Assembly: GCA_964581815.1 (NCBI GenBank)
Contig: CAZORE010000029.1
Coordinates: 1-64,000 of the forward strand
Direction: 5' to 3'
DNA from: Trebonia sp964581815
GTDB lineage: Bacteria; Actinomycetota; Actinomycetes; Streptosporangiales; Streptosporangiaceae
DNA length: 64,000 nucleotides
Shown in pieces: positions 34,445-41,802 of this stretch (position 1 is its first letter; every line of letters begins with the position of its first letter). The notes beneath the pieces were generated by a model. It was not told the DNA's origin and made no database searches. It saw only the letters and a program-made list of their open reading frames with translations. The translations under genes and the position numbers were made by a program.

Positions 34445-35071
34445 GTGACCACGCGTGAACGTCGAACCCCGGTCAAGCCGGCTGGCCGCGCTGACCCGGC
34501 GGGGAACCAGCGCCTGACCGCGATGACCGGGGCGGTGCTGCTCGTGCTGTTCGTCGCCGAGTGCCTCACCCTGCTGCAGTTCGGGCGCCTGCTCACGCTG
34601 CACGTCTTCCTCGGGATGCTGCTGATCGGGCCGGTCGGCCTGAAGATCGGGTCCACGCTGTGGCGTTTCACCAGGTACTACACCGGCGCGGCGGCCTACG
34701 TGCGGCGGGGGCCGCCCGCTCCGCTGCAGCGGGTGACCGGGCCGTTCGTCATCCTGACCACCGTGGTCGTCCTGGGTTCCGGAGTCATGCTGGTCGTCGA
34801 GGGCAACGGCCCGGGCAGCTTCACCTGGAGCCAGCTGCACCATCTTGGGTTCCTGGCCTGGGCGCTCGTCATGCTGATCCACCTGTGCTCGTACGCACCC
34901 AAGCTGCCAGGCATGCTGTCGGGCAGCGCGGAGCACACCCGGCAGGTGCTGGCCGCCAGGCCCACGCGCTGGCTGCTGCTGTGCGGTTCCCTGGCCGCCG
35001 GCCTGGGGCTAGCGCTGGCGACCTATCACCTCGCCGCCCCGTGGGGCGGCTCGGGCAGCCTCATCCCGTGA
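34445..35071 (+). CDS. Four-helix integral membrane protein, unknown
   Basis: The 208-residue product starts at GTG. Membrane segments lie at about residues 27-45, 50-66, 97-117, 131-150 and 175-195. Histidines at the start or end of helices (LTLHVF, QLHHLGF, LIHLCSY) could bind haem, as in cytochrome b561/DUF4405-like proteins, but this is inference. Gene ends 29 bases before the AhpD-like gene. Confidence 0.75.
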   Translation: MTTRERRTPVKPAGRADPAGNQRLTAMTGAVLLVLFVAECLTLLQFGRLLTLHVFLGMLLIGPVGLKIGSTLWRFTRYYTGAAAYVRRGPPAPLQRVTGPFVILTTVVVLGSGVMLVVEGNGPGSFTWSQLHHLGFLAWALVMLIHLCSYAPKLPGMLSGSAEHTRQVLAARPTRWLLLCGSLAAGLGLALATYHLAAPWGGSGSLIP

Positions 35072-36369
35072 GGGCAACGCCGTGAGCTTAGGCTGGGGGC
35101 ATGTTCGAGGTGCCATCGCTTGAGGACGTACCCGAGGACTTGCGGGCCCGTATCAAGGAAGTCGCGGAGAAGTCCGGCTTCGTCCCTAACATCTTCCTCA
35201 CCCTGGCCCGGCGTCCCGCCGAGTGGCGGGCGTTCTTCGCCTACCACGATGCGCTGATGGACAAGGAGACACCCGCGCTCACCAAGGGCGACCGGGAGCT
35301 GATCGTGGTGGCCACCAGCGCGGAGAACCACTGCCTGTACTGCGTCGTGGCCCATGGCGCGATCGCCCGCATCCGGACCCGCAATCCCCGGATCGCCGAT
35401 CAGGTGGCCACCGACTGGCGGAACGCCGAACTGGACGACCGCCAGCGTGCCGTCCTTGACGTCGCCGTCAAGCTCGCGGTCGAGCCGTGGACGGTCACCG
35501 ATGAGATCCTCGGCTCGCTGCGCGCCCACGGCCTGACCGATGATGACATCTGGGACGTCGGCGCGATCGCTGCGTTCTTCGCCATGTCCAACCGGCTGTC
35601 GCACCTGACTAAGACCATGCCGAACGACGAGTTCTACCTGATGGGCCGCGTGCCCCGGACGCCGTCCGCGCCCGCGTAAGTTCTGGCTGAATGGCTCGAA
35701 CGCGAAGTCGGGCGCGGGGCGCGACGTGGTGGCGCGGAGCATCGCGCCCTCCCGGACGAGCAGCGAGCGCTCAAGCCGCAGCCGGTCGAGCGCCGTCGGG
35801 GCGGCGAGCAGCGACTGGCGCTCCGCTAGGTCGATGATCACCGCGGCGCCGACCACGTAGGAGAGCAGCAGCGGCTCGTCCGGCAGGTCGGCGACGTTCA
35901 CCACGCCGCCGCCCCGGTCGGACAGCGCGTTGAGGTAGGCGCGGAACCCGTCCTGCACCCGGCGCGTCGTGAACGCGAGCGTCTCCCTGGCCGACGGCGC
36001 CGCCTCCCCGCCGGGAAGCTCCTCCTCGGTGAGCATCTCGACCTCGGCCTGCAAGTAGGGCAGCGAGTCGTCCACTCGCAGCAGCCGGAAGCGCTCGGTG
36101 CCCACGGTAGCCAGGTCGAACCGGCCGTCGGGGTGCGGCGCGATCTGCCGGACCTCGGCCACGCAGCCGACGTCATGCAGCGCGGTGACACCCTCCGTGC
36201 CCACCTCGCGGCCCTTACGGATCGCGATCACGCCGAACCGCCGGGGCTCGGGCTGCGCCTGCAGGTGCGCGGCGAGCAGCCGGTACCGCTCCTCGAAGAT
36301 GTGCAGGGGCAAGCGCATGCCAGGGAACAGCACCGTCGACAGCGGGAACAGGGGCAGCAGCTCGCTCAT
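35026..36369 (-). CDS. LON substrate-binding-domain protein with antisense C-terminal tail
   Basis: The first 220 or so residues are a LON N-terminal domain (LPLFPLSTVLFPGMRLPLHIFE, quoted in part: VLFPGMRLPLHIFEERY) with no protease domain; such proteins are usually about 230 residues. No stop codon then occurs until 35026, so the frame runs antisense through the whole AhpD-like gene and into the membrane protein gene. The last 200 residues are unlikely to be a real domain. Start at ATG 36369 (alternative GTG 36396). Confidence 0.7.
   Translation of the reverse strand: MSELLPLFPLSTVLFPGMRLPLHIFEERYRLLAAHLQAQPEPRRFGVIAIRKGREVGTEGVTALHDVGCVAEVRQIAPHPDGRFDLATVGTERFRLLRVDDSLPYLQAEVEMLTEEELPGGEAAPSARETLAFTTRRVQDGFRAYLNALSDRGGGVVNVADLPDEPLLLSYVVGAAVIIDLAERQSLLAAPTALDRLRLERSLLVREGAMLRATTSRPAPDFAFEPFSQNLRGRGRRPGHAAHQVELVVRHGLSQVRQPVGHGEERSDRADVPDVIIGQAVGAQRAEDLIGDRPRLDRELDGDVKDGTLAVVQFGVPPVGGHLIGDPGIAGPDAGDRAMGHDAVQAVVLRAGGHHDQLPVALGERGCLLVHQRIVVGEERPPLGGTPGQGEEDVRDEAGLLRDFLDTGPQVLGYVLKRWHLEHAPSLSSRRCPHGMRLPEPPHGAAR
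35101..35679 (+). CDS. Peroxidase-related AhpD/CMD-fold protein
   Basis: The 192-residue protein carries the AhpD active-site pattern ENHCLYCVVAHGA (CxxC plus histidine) near residue 80. The N-terminal SGFVPNIFLTLARRP is usual in the uncharacterised peroxidase-related subfamily. A thiol peroxidase or alkylhydroperoxidase role is likely. The entire gene lies antisense to the tail of the LON-domain frame. Confidence 0.88.
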   Translation: MFEVPSLEDVPEDLRARIKEVAEKSGFVPNIFLTLARRPAEWRAFFAYHDALMDKETPALTKGDRELIVVATSAENHCLYCVVAHGAIARIRTRNPRIADQVATDWRNAELDDRQRAVLDVAVKLAVEPWTVTDEILGSLRAHGLTDDDIWDVGAIAAFFAMSNRLSHLTKTMPNDEFYLMGRVPRTPSAPA

Positions 36370-36486
36370 ATCGAGAAAAGTACATCCAGGGGCCACCCAC
36401 GTCTCGCACGCACTGACCGTTATTTTCGTTGCCCGGCCGGCGCGGAGCCGTATGCGCTAGCACTAACGCGCCCTCCTGCGCGCCGG

Positions 36487-37344
36487 TGGTCCACATCAGA
36501 GATCCGGTTCACCAAGAACAGCAAGTTCCGGATACTGAAGAACGGCCGGCTACGCCTGCCGAAGGTCGGTGATGTCTCTGTGCGCTGGTCTCGTGACCTG
36601 CCTGCACCGCCGTCGAGCGTGACGGTGGTGTTGGATGCGTCGGGGCGGTTCTTTGCATCCTTCGCGGTCGAGATCGACTCGGAACCACTGCCGGAGACAA
36701 CCCGGGTGTGCGGGATCGACCTCGGCCTCCGACACTTCGCGGTGCTTGACGACGGCACCAAAGTCTGCGCGCCCCAGTTCCTGCGCCGCGCAGAGAAGAA
36801 ACTCAAGCATGCACAGCGGGAACTGTCTCGCAAGGGAGAAGGATCCAAGAACAGGGAGAAGGCCCGTATACGAACGGCCCGGCTGCACGCCAAAGTCACT
36901 GACGCACGCCGGGACTTTCACCACAAGCTTTCCACTGCGATCATCCGCGAGAACCAAGTGGTGACGGTGGAAGACCTGGCGGTGAACGGTCTGGCGCGAA
37001 CGAAACTGGCGAAGTCGGTGTATGACGCAGGGTGGTCGTCATTCACCACGATGCTTGAGTACAAAGCGCGCCTGCATGGCAGGGAGTTCCGCCGGATAGG
37101 CCGGTTTGAGCCAACCAGCCAACTTTGCTCAGCCTGCGGAGCGAAGGACGGCCCGAAACCACTTCACATCCGAGTATGGACATGCGCGAGATGCGGCACG
37201 ACTCACGATCGGGACGTGAACGCCGCCCGGAACATAGCCGCCCTGGGACGCAGGGAGGCTCGAAACGCCCGTGGAGGCAACATAAGACCAGGGCTTGTCC
37301 TGGCGGATGCCGACGAAGCGGGAAGCCGCAGAGGTGCCACATGA
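36487..37344 (+). pseudogene. tnpB: TnpB (IS200/IS605 family OrfB), 5'-truncated
   Basis: The C-terminal 285 residues of TnpB are present: RuvC motifs with Asp in GIDLGLRHFAVL, Glu in VVTVEDLAVNGL and Asp in HDRDVNAARNIAAL, and a zinc ribbon CSACG...CARCG. Sequence homology begins at about EIRFTKNSKFRI; the first 110 or so residues and any start are missing, and the frame upstream lies antisense to the LON gene. No TnpA was seen. An omega-RNA would overlap the 3' end. Probably inactive as a protein. Confidence 0.85.
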
Positions 37345-37494
37345 ATCGGCACTGACTGAGCTCCTGACCTTTCTGCCAGGAGGTACGTCAATTGGTCCCG
37401 TCCACGCTCAACTTCTATTCGTTTGCTCATCATGGGTCCGACCCCATACGCTGCATACTCGCGGTTTGGGGCACGCGGAAAAGTCGCCGCTCGG

Positions 37495-37660
37495 GGATTG
37501 ACAACCCTGGAACCCCAGGCAACGCGTCGATTTGCCCTCGTAACCGGGCTTAAAAGAGGCCGTCCCGTGCACGGACGGCGAAGGTGCGGTGGCACCGCGA
37601 GTTCACCCTTCTCGCCCGCACCTCCAAGGGATCAGTCACGAGGTCCCGAGGAGGACCACA
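37495..37660 (+). promoter_or_regulatory. T-box-like riboswitch leader of the aspartyl-tRNA synthetase gene
   Basis: A stem III hairpin (37559-37565 with 37573-37579) is followed by the T-box-like element GGTGCGGTGGCACCGCGAG (37583-37601), whose core GGTGGCACCGCG matches the conserved antiterminator/antisequestrator. GGTGCG (37583-37588) can pair with CGCACC (37617-37622), and a nearby CCTCC could mask the GAGGAGGA ribosome site. A GAC (Asp) triplet at 37500-37502 followed by A is a candidate specifier. Stem I is not clear. Confidence 0.72.
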
Positions 37661-37663
37661 GCG

Positions 37664-38962
37664 ATGATCCGCACACCTATCGCCGGCCTGCGCGGCCATG
37701 TCGGCGAGACCGTCACCATCGCGGGCTGGGCGCAGGCACTGCGCTTGCAGCGCGCCATGCAGTTCATTATCGTCCGCGACCACACCGGTACCGCCCAGGT
37801 CACCCACCGGCGGGACGGCGGTGCGCTCGAGGCGGCGCTCGACGGGCTGACCACCGAGTCCGCCATCCGGGTGACCGGCCGGGTCAAGGCCAACCCGGTG
37901 GTCTCGCTCGGCGGGCTCGAGCTCCTACCCGACGAGCTCGTGGTCGAGAGCGCGGCGCAGGCACCGCTCCCCGTCGATTCCCGCACCGGCCCGGAGGGAC
38001 GGCTCGACTGGCGGTTCCTCGACGTCAGGCGGCGGCCCGCCGCCCGCCTCGTGTTCGAGGTGCAGACCACGGCGGAGCGGGCGATGCGCGAGTTCGCCTA
38101 CGCCGAGGGCTGCACGGAGATGCACACCCCCAAGCTGATGGGCACCGCGTCGGAGTCCGGCGCGGAGGTGTTCGAGGTCGGCTACTTCGGGCGCACGGCG
38201 TACCTCGCGCAGTCCCCGCAGTTCTACAAGCAGATGGCGATCGCGGCCGGCGTCGACCGGGTCTTCGAGGTCGGCCCGGTGTTCCGCGCCGAGCCGTCGT
38301 TCACGTCCCGGCACGCCACCGAGTTCACCGGCGTGGACGTGGAGCTGGCCTGGATCGCCTCCGTCGAGGACGTGATGAGCTTCGAGGAGCGGATGCTGGC
38401 GCACGTACTCGCCACGGTGGCCGCCGCGCACGGCGCCGCGATCGAGGAGCACTTCAAGACCGAGGTGACGGTGCCGCGGGTCCCGTTCCCGCGCCTCACC
38501 CTGGCCGAAGCCCATGCCATGATCGGAACGTGCGCGGGTGACTCCGGCCGCGCCGACCTGGACCCGGCGGGCGAGCGGGCGACCTCGGCGCGGATCATGC
38601 GGGACACCGGGAGCGAGTTCGCGTTCGTGACGGAGTACCCGGCGTCCGTTCGGCCGTTCTATCACCTGCGCCCGGCCGGGAAGCCGGAGCTGACCGCGAG
38701 CTTCGACCTGCTGTGGAAGGGACTCGAGGTCACCACCGGGGCCCAGCGCGAGCACCGCTACGACGTCCTGCTCGCGCAGGCCGCCGAGCAGGGGCTGAGT
38801 CCCGAGCCCATGGCCAGCTACCTGGACTGCTTCCGCTACGGTTGCCCGCCGCACGGCGGCTTCGGCCTCGGCCTCGGGCGCCTGCTCATGGCGATGCTCG
38901 GCCTGGAGTCGATCAGGGACGCCACGTTCCTGTTCCGCGGCCCCAACCGGCTCACGCCGTGA
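37664..38962 (+). CDS. Archaeal-type aspartyl-tRNA synthetase homologue
   Basis: The 432-residue product starts at ATG behind GAGGAGGA. It has an OB-fold anticodon domain (residues 1-105) and class II catalytic core; motif 2 is FRAEPSFTSRHATEF. It lacks the insertion domain of bacterial AspRS and ends in FRGPNRLTP, as archaeal or non-discriminating AspRS do. Motif 3 reads GLGLGR where GLGLER is normal (Glu replaced by Gly). Probably a second AspRS; function of the paralogue unproven. Confidence 0.82.
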   Translation: MIRTPIAGLRGHVGETVTIAGWAQALRLQRAMQFIIVRDHTGTAQVTHRRDGGALEAALDGLTTESAIRVTGRVKANPVVSLGGLELLPDELVVESAAQAPLPVDSRTGPEGRLDWRFLDVRRRPAARLVFEVQTTAERAMREFAYAEGCTEMHTPKLMGTASESGAEVFEVGYFGRTAYLAQSPQFYKQMAIAAGVDRVFEVGPVFRAEPSFTSRHATEFTGVDVELAWIASVEDVMSFEERMLAHVLATVAAAHGAAIEEHFKTEVTVPRVPFPRLTLAEAHAMIGTCAGDSGRADLDPAGERATSARIMRDTGSEFAFVTEYPASVRPFYHLRPAGKPELTASFDLLWKGLEVTTGAQREHRYDVLLAQAAEQGLSPEPMASYLDCFRYGCPPHGGFGLGLGRLLMAMLGLESIRDATFLFRGPNRLTP

Positions 38963-38974
38963 GGGGCCGAGCCC

Positions 38975-39000
38975 GCGCTCCGCGCTTCTTGCTGTTATCA
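38975..39000 (+). repeat. Dispersed 26-bp repeat, copy 2
   Basis: It differs from 34338-34363 at one position and lies 12 bases past the AspRS stop codon. Exactly 24 bases separate the core box (ending 38999) from the hairpin at 39024, the same spacing as in the mftF copy. Confidence 0.8.
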
Positions 39001-39023
39001 CGCCGCCGGGCAGGCAAACTGAA

Positions 39024-39071
39024 GATGGTGGACATTTGGGTACATCGGAGTGTGCCTAAATGTCCACCATC
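39024..39071. repeat. 14-bp inverted repeat downstream of repeat copy 2
   Basis: GATGGTGGACATTT (39024-39037) is exactly complementary to 39058-39071 with a 20-base loop. The composition (weaker GC than its surroundings) suggests a mobile or protein-binding element, not a simple terminator. Confidence 0.75.
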
Positions 39072-39164
39072 ATGACCACGCCATCATTTCTTCAGGCTTC
39101 TTAACCGGTATGGGAGAGTGTCCGCGTGGGCGCGAACGTGGTCGGCTAGCCGCGGGCGACAGGA

Positions 39165-39204
39165 CGCCGGCGGTCACCAGGGGCGTTTCTGGTGACCGCC
39201 GGCG
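39165..39204. repeat. Perfect 16-bp hairpin in an intergenic region
   Basis: CGCCGGCGGTCACCAG (39165-39180) pairs perfectly with 39189-39204 around an 8-base loop. It is 200 bases past the AspRS gene and 500 bases before the next gene. Terminator-like, but a leader or sRNA role is possible. Confidence 0.65.
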
Positions 39205-39704
39205 CGTTTGCGGCCGGGTGCGGCGCCCGGCCGGGGCGCGCGGCCCGGTCAGGCCCTGGCCGTTGCCATGGATACGGCGCCAGGCCCGGCGCCGGATCAC
39301 CGCAAGCCATGAAGCGGCCCGTACGCGGACATGATCATGTCGCGCATGCCTCTTTTGCGATCATTACGTACCGCGCCAACGCCATTTCGAATAACGCTTG
39401 AATCAACGTGGGAGCGAAGGGCCGCCTCGGCGCGCGCCGCGTGCGCTACGCTCTCGGCAGCCCGGGAATTCAATGACCAGCCGCTAAGTAAATAGCGCGC
39501 TAAGAGAGTTCATCCTGGCAGCAGCGACGGGCCGCTCACGGGTCCTGGTCAGCTGAGCACCTCACTCGGTTCACATTGAATGTTCTCATGCTGTCGCCGT
39601 TGCCTAAATCGGGCGTTTTCCGCATCAACATCGCGAAAAGCGGCCGAATGAATGGACATTGCTATTACCGCAGCAGTCGCCTTCATAGGTCAATCAACGA
39701 GAGG

Positions 39705-41003
39705 ATGCCTCCATTGAACGTAAGAGGGCTCGCGCCCGTCCTTGCCGCCGCGGCGGTCGCCGCGCTCGCGGCGGCGGCCTGCTCAAGCAGCGCGCCGCCG
39801 GGCGCCGGCAGCACATCGGGCAGCACATCAGGCGCCACATCGGGCCGCACCGTCGACATCTACTCGAGCCTGCCCATGCACGGCTCCTCGAGCGCGCAGA
39901 GCATCGCGATGGTTAACGGCATCAAGCTGGCGCTGTCCCAGGCGCACGGCAAGGCCGGCGACTTCACCGTCAAGTACACCGGACTCGACGACTCGACCGC
40001 CGCCGCGGGCAAGTGGAACCCGGCCCAGACCGCCGCCAACGCGCGCGAGGCCGCCACCGACCCGATGGCCGTGTACTACATCGGCGAGTTCAACTCCGGC
40101 GCGTCTGAGGTGTCGATCCCGATACTGAGCCGGGCAGGCCTCGCCCAGGTGTCCCCGGCCAACACCTACGCCGGCCTGACCACGAACCTGCCGGGCAGCA
40201 CGTCGGGCGAGCCGAAGAAGTACTACCCGGAAGGGACGCGTAACTACCTGCGGATCGTCCCCATCGACTCCATCCAGGCGGCGTCCGACCTGATGGCGAT
40301 GAAGCAGGCGGGCTGCACCAAGGTCGCGGTCGCCAACGACAGGGAGGCCTACGGTACGGGCCTGGCGACGCTGCTCGAACTTGAGAAGGGCATGTACGGG
40401 GTCACCATCGCGTCCAACACGGGGATCGACCCGACGGCGGCCAACTTCCGCGGCTACGCCTCGACGGTCGCCGCCGAGGGCGCGAACTGCTTCTTCTTCG
40501 CCGGCGTGGTGTCCAACGGCGCCGTCCGGGTCACCAAGGACGTCAACGCCGCCCTGCCGACCGCGAAGATATTCGGCGGCGACGGCGTGTGCAACAGTTC
40601 CTTCACTCAGGCGTCGGCGGGCGGCCTGCCCGCCTCGGTCGACAAGCTGATCGAGTGCACGGTCGCGACCCGGGACCTGAACGCTTACCCGGGCGGCAAG
40701 CAGTTCCTCAAGCAGTACAAGGCCGCGTACGGCGTATCCGATCCCGACCCGTACGCCATCTACGGCTACGCGGCGATGGAGCTCGGGCTGCACGCGATCG
40801 CGTCACTCGGCGGAGGAGGCGACAACAAGGCGAACGTGCTCAAGGCGCTGTTCGCCATCAAGAGCACCGAGTCGGTGCTCGGCGCCTTCGGGTTCAACAA
40901 GGACGGGGACACCACGCTCAAGTCCTACGGCCTGTACAAGGTCGGCGCCAGCGGCGCCCCGGTCTACTTCGAGACGCTGACCCCGGCCAAGGCCGTCAGC
41001 TGA
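39705..41003 (+). CDS. Orphan branched-chain amino acid-type substrate-binding lipoprotein
   Basis: The 432-residue protein has a lipobox (AAAC) after an Ala-rich signal peptide, then a Peripla_BP_6 domain. The ATG at 39705 directly abuts GAGAGG, so TTG 39714, nine bases further, may be the true start. No transporter genes are adjacent. It resembles the window's LivK in type but is not a close copy. Cargo unknown. Confidence 0.8.
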   Translation: MPPLNVRGLAPVLAAAAVAALAAAACSSSAPPGAGSTSGSTSGATSGRTVDIYSSLPMHGSSSAQSIAMVNGIKLALSQAHGKAGDFTVKYTGLDDSTAAAGKWNPAQTAANAREAATDPMAVYYIGEFNSGASEVSIPILSRAGLAQVSPANTYAGLTTNLPGSTSGEPKKYYPEGTRNYLRIVPIDSIQAASDLMAMKQAGCTKVAVANDREAYGTGLATLLELEKGMYGVTIASNTGIDPTAANFRGYASTVAAEGANCFFFAGVVSNGAVRVTKDVNAALPTAKIFGGDGVCNSSFTQASAGGLPASVDKLIECTVATRDLNAYPGGKQFLKQYKAAYGVSDPDPYAIYGYAAMELGLHAIASLGGGGDNKANVLKALFAIKSTESVLGAFGFNKDGDTTLKSYGLYKVGASGAPVYFETLTPAKAVS

Positions 41004-41069
41004 GTTGAGCACCGCGCAAGGCCCGTCACGGCGGCCGGGCTTCCCGGCCGCCGCGCGAGCGGTCTCGGC

Positions 41070-41219
41070 TCAGGCGCCGGCGGCGGTGAGGACGATGATC
41101 AGGGCGTCGCTCACCTCCTCCGGGCGGCCCTCGAGGAGCGCGACGCAGCCGGCGGTCAGCGGCCCGGCGCCGCGCCGGTCGCGCTCGGCGGTGATCCGCA
41201 GCCGCGGCGTTACGCTCAC
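41070..41219 (-). CDS. Small 49-residue protein, unknown
   Basis: A GTG-started frame 32 bases past the osmC-like stop encodes VSVTPRLRITAERDRRGAG and ends LIIVLTAAGA. G/C-ending codons fit coding, but there is no good ribosome site. It may be a real short gene or the tail of a lost gene; I do not recognise it. Confidence 0.4.
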   Translation of the reverse strand: MSVTPRLRITAERDRRGAGPLTAGCVALLEGRPEEVSDALIIVLTAAGA

Positions 41220-41251
41220 CGGTTCAGTGTCCTTCCGGTCGCGTGCCGCGG

Positions 41252-41734
41252 CTAGCCTGCCGTCACCGTCGGCTCGTGCCGCACCGGGAAGTTCACCGAG
41301 CTGGCGATGAAGCACTTCTCGCTGGCCTCCTCGTGCAGTTTCCGCGCGGCCTCGGCCATGCCGGGCTCCGCGACCGTGACGCACGGCCGGAGCACCACCT
41401 CGGTGAAGTGGCCGCCGCCGTCCGCCGTCTCCGCCATCAGGCCGTACGGCGCGTCCGCGTAGCCGGTCACCACGACGCCGGCCGTCGCGCACACATGCAG
41501 GTAGGAGAGCATGTGGCACTGGGAAAGCGCGGCGACCAGCTCAAGCTCGGGGTTCCACCGCGTCTTGTCGCCGCGGAACGTAGGGTCGGAGCTGCCCGCG
41601 AGCTCCGGGCGGCCGTCCGCGACCGTCACGTGGTCCCGGCCGTAGTCGCGGTACCCGCTGGTGCCGCTGCCCCGGTTGCCCGTCCAGGTCGTGGTCAGGT
41701 CGTAGCGGTGCGTCCGCCGCACGTCCATAGCCAT
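41252..41734 (-). CDS. OsmC-family peroxiredoxin-like protein
   Basis: The 160-residue protein has the OsmC cysteine pair in ALSQCHMLSYL and VVLRPCVTVAE. The fold usually reduces organic hydroperoxides with these two thiols. GAGAGG abuts the first ATG; ATG 41728 (third codon) is better spaced. Located downstream of the mftF gene in the same direction but 68 bases apart. Confidence 0.82.
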   Translation of the reverse strand: MAMDVRRTHRYDLTTTWTGNRGSGTSGYRDYGRDHVTVADGRPELAGSSDPTFRGDKTRWNPELELVAALSQCHMLSYLHVCATAGVVVTGYADAPYGLMAETADGGGHFTEVVLRPCVTVAEPGMAEAARKLHEEASEKCFIASSVNFPVRHEPTVTAG

Positions 41735-41802
41735 CCTCTCGGCCGGGCCGCGCCGCGGTGCCGGCGCGCCATCGCGATCATCCCATCATGAGCCGCCGAC
41801 GT

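Larger units (their letters stand above)
38963..39704. other. Long intergenic region with repeats
   Basis: A 742-base gap with no convincing gene. It holds the repeat box at 38975, the hairpins at 39024 and 39165, and, near its right end, the leader of the next gene. The last 200 bases are AT-richer. Confidence 0.6.
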
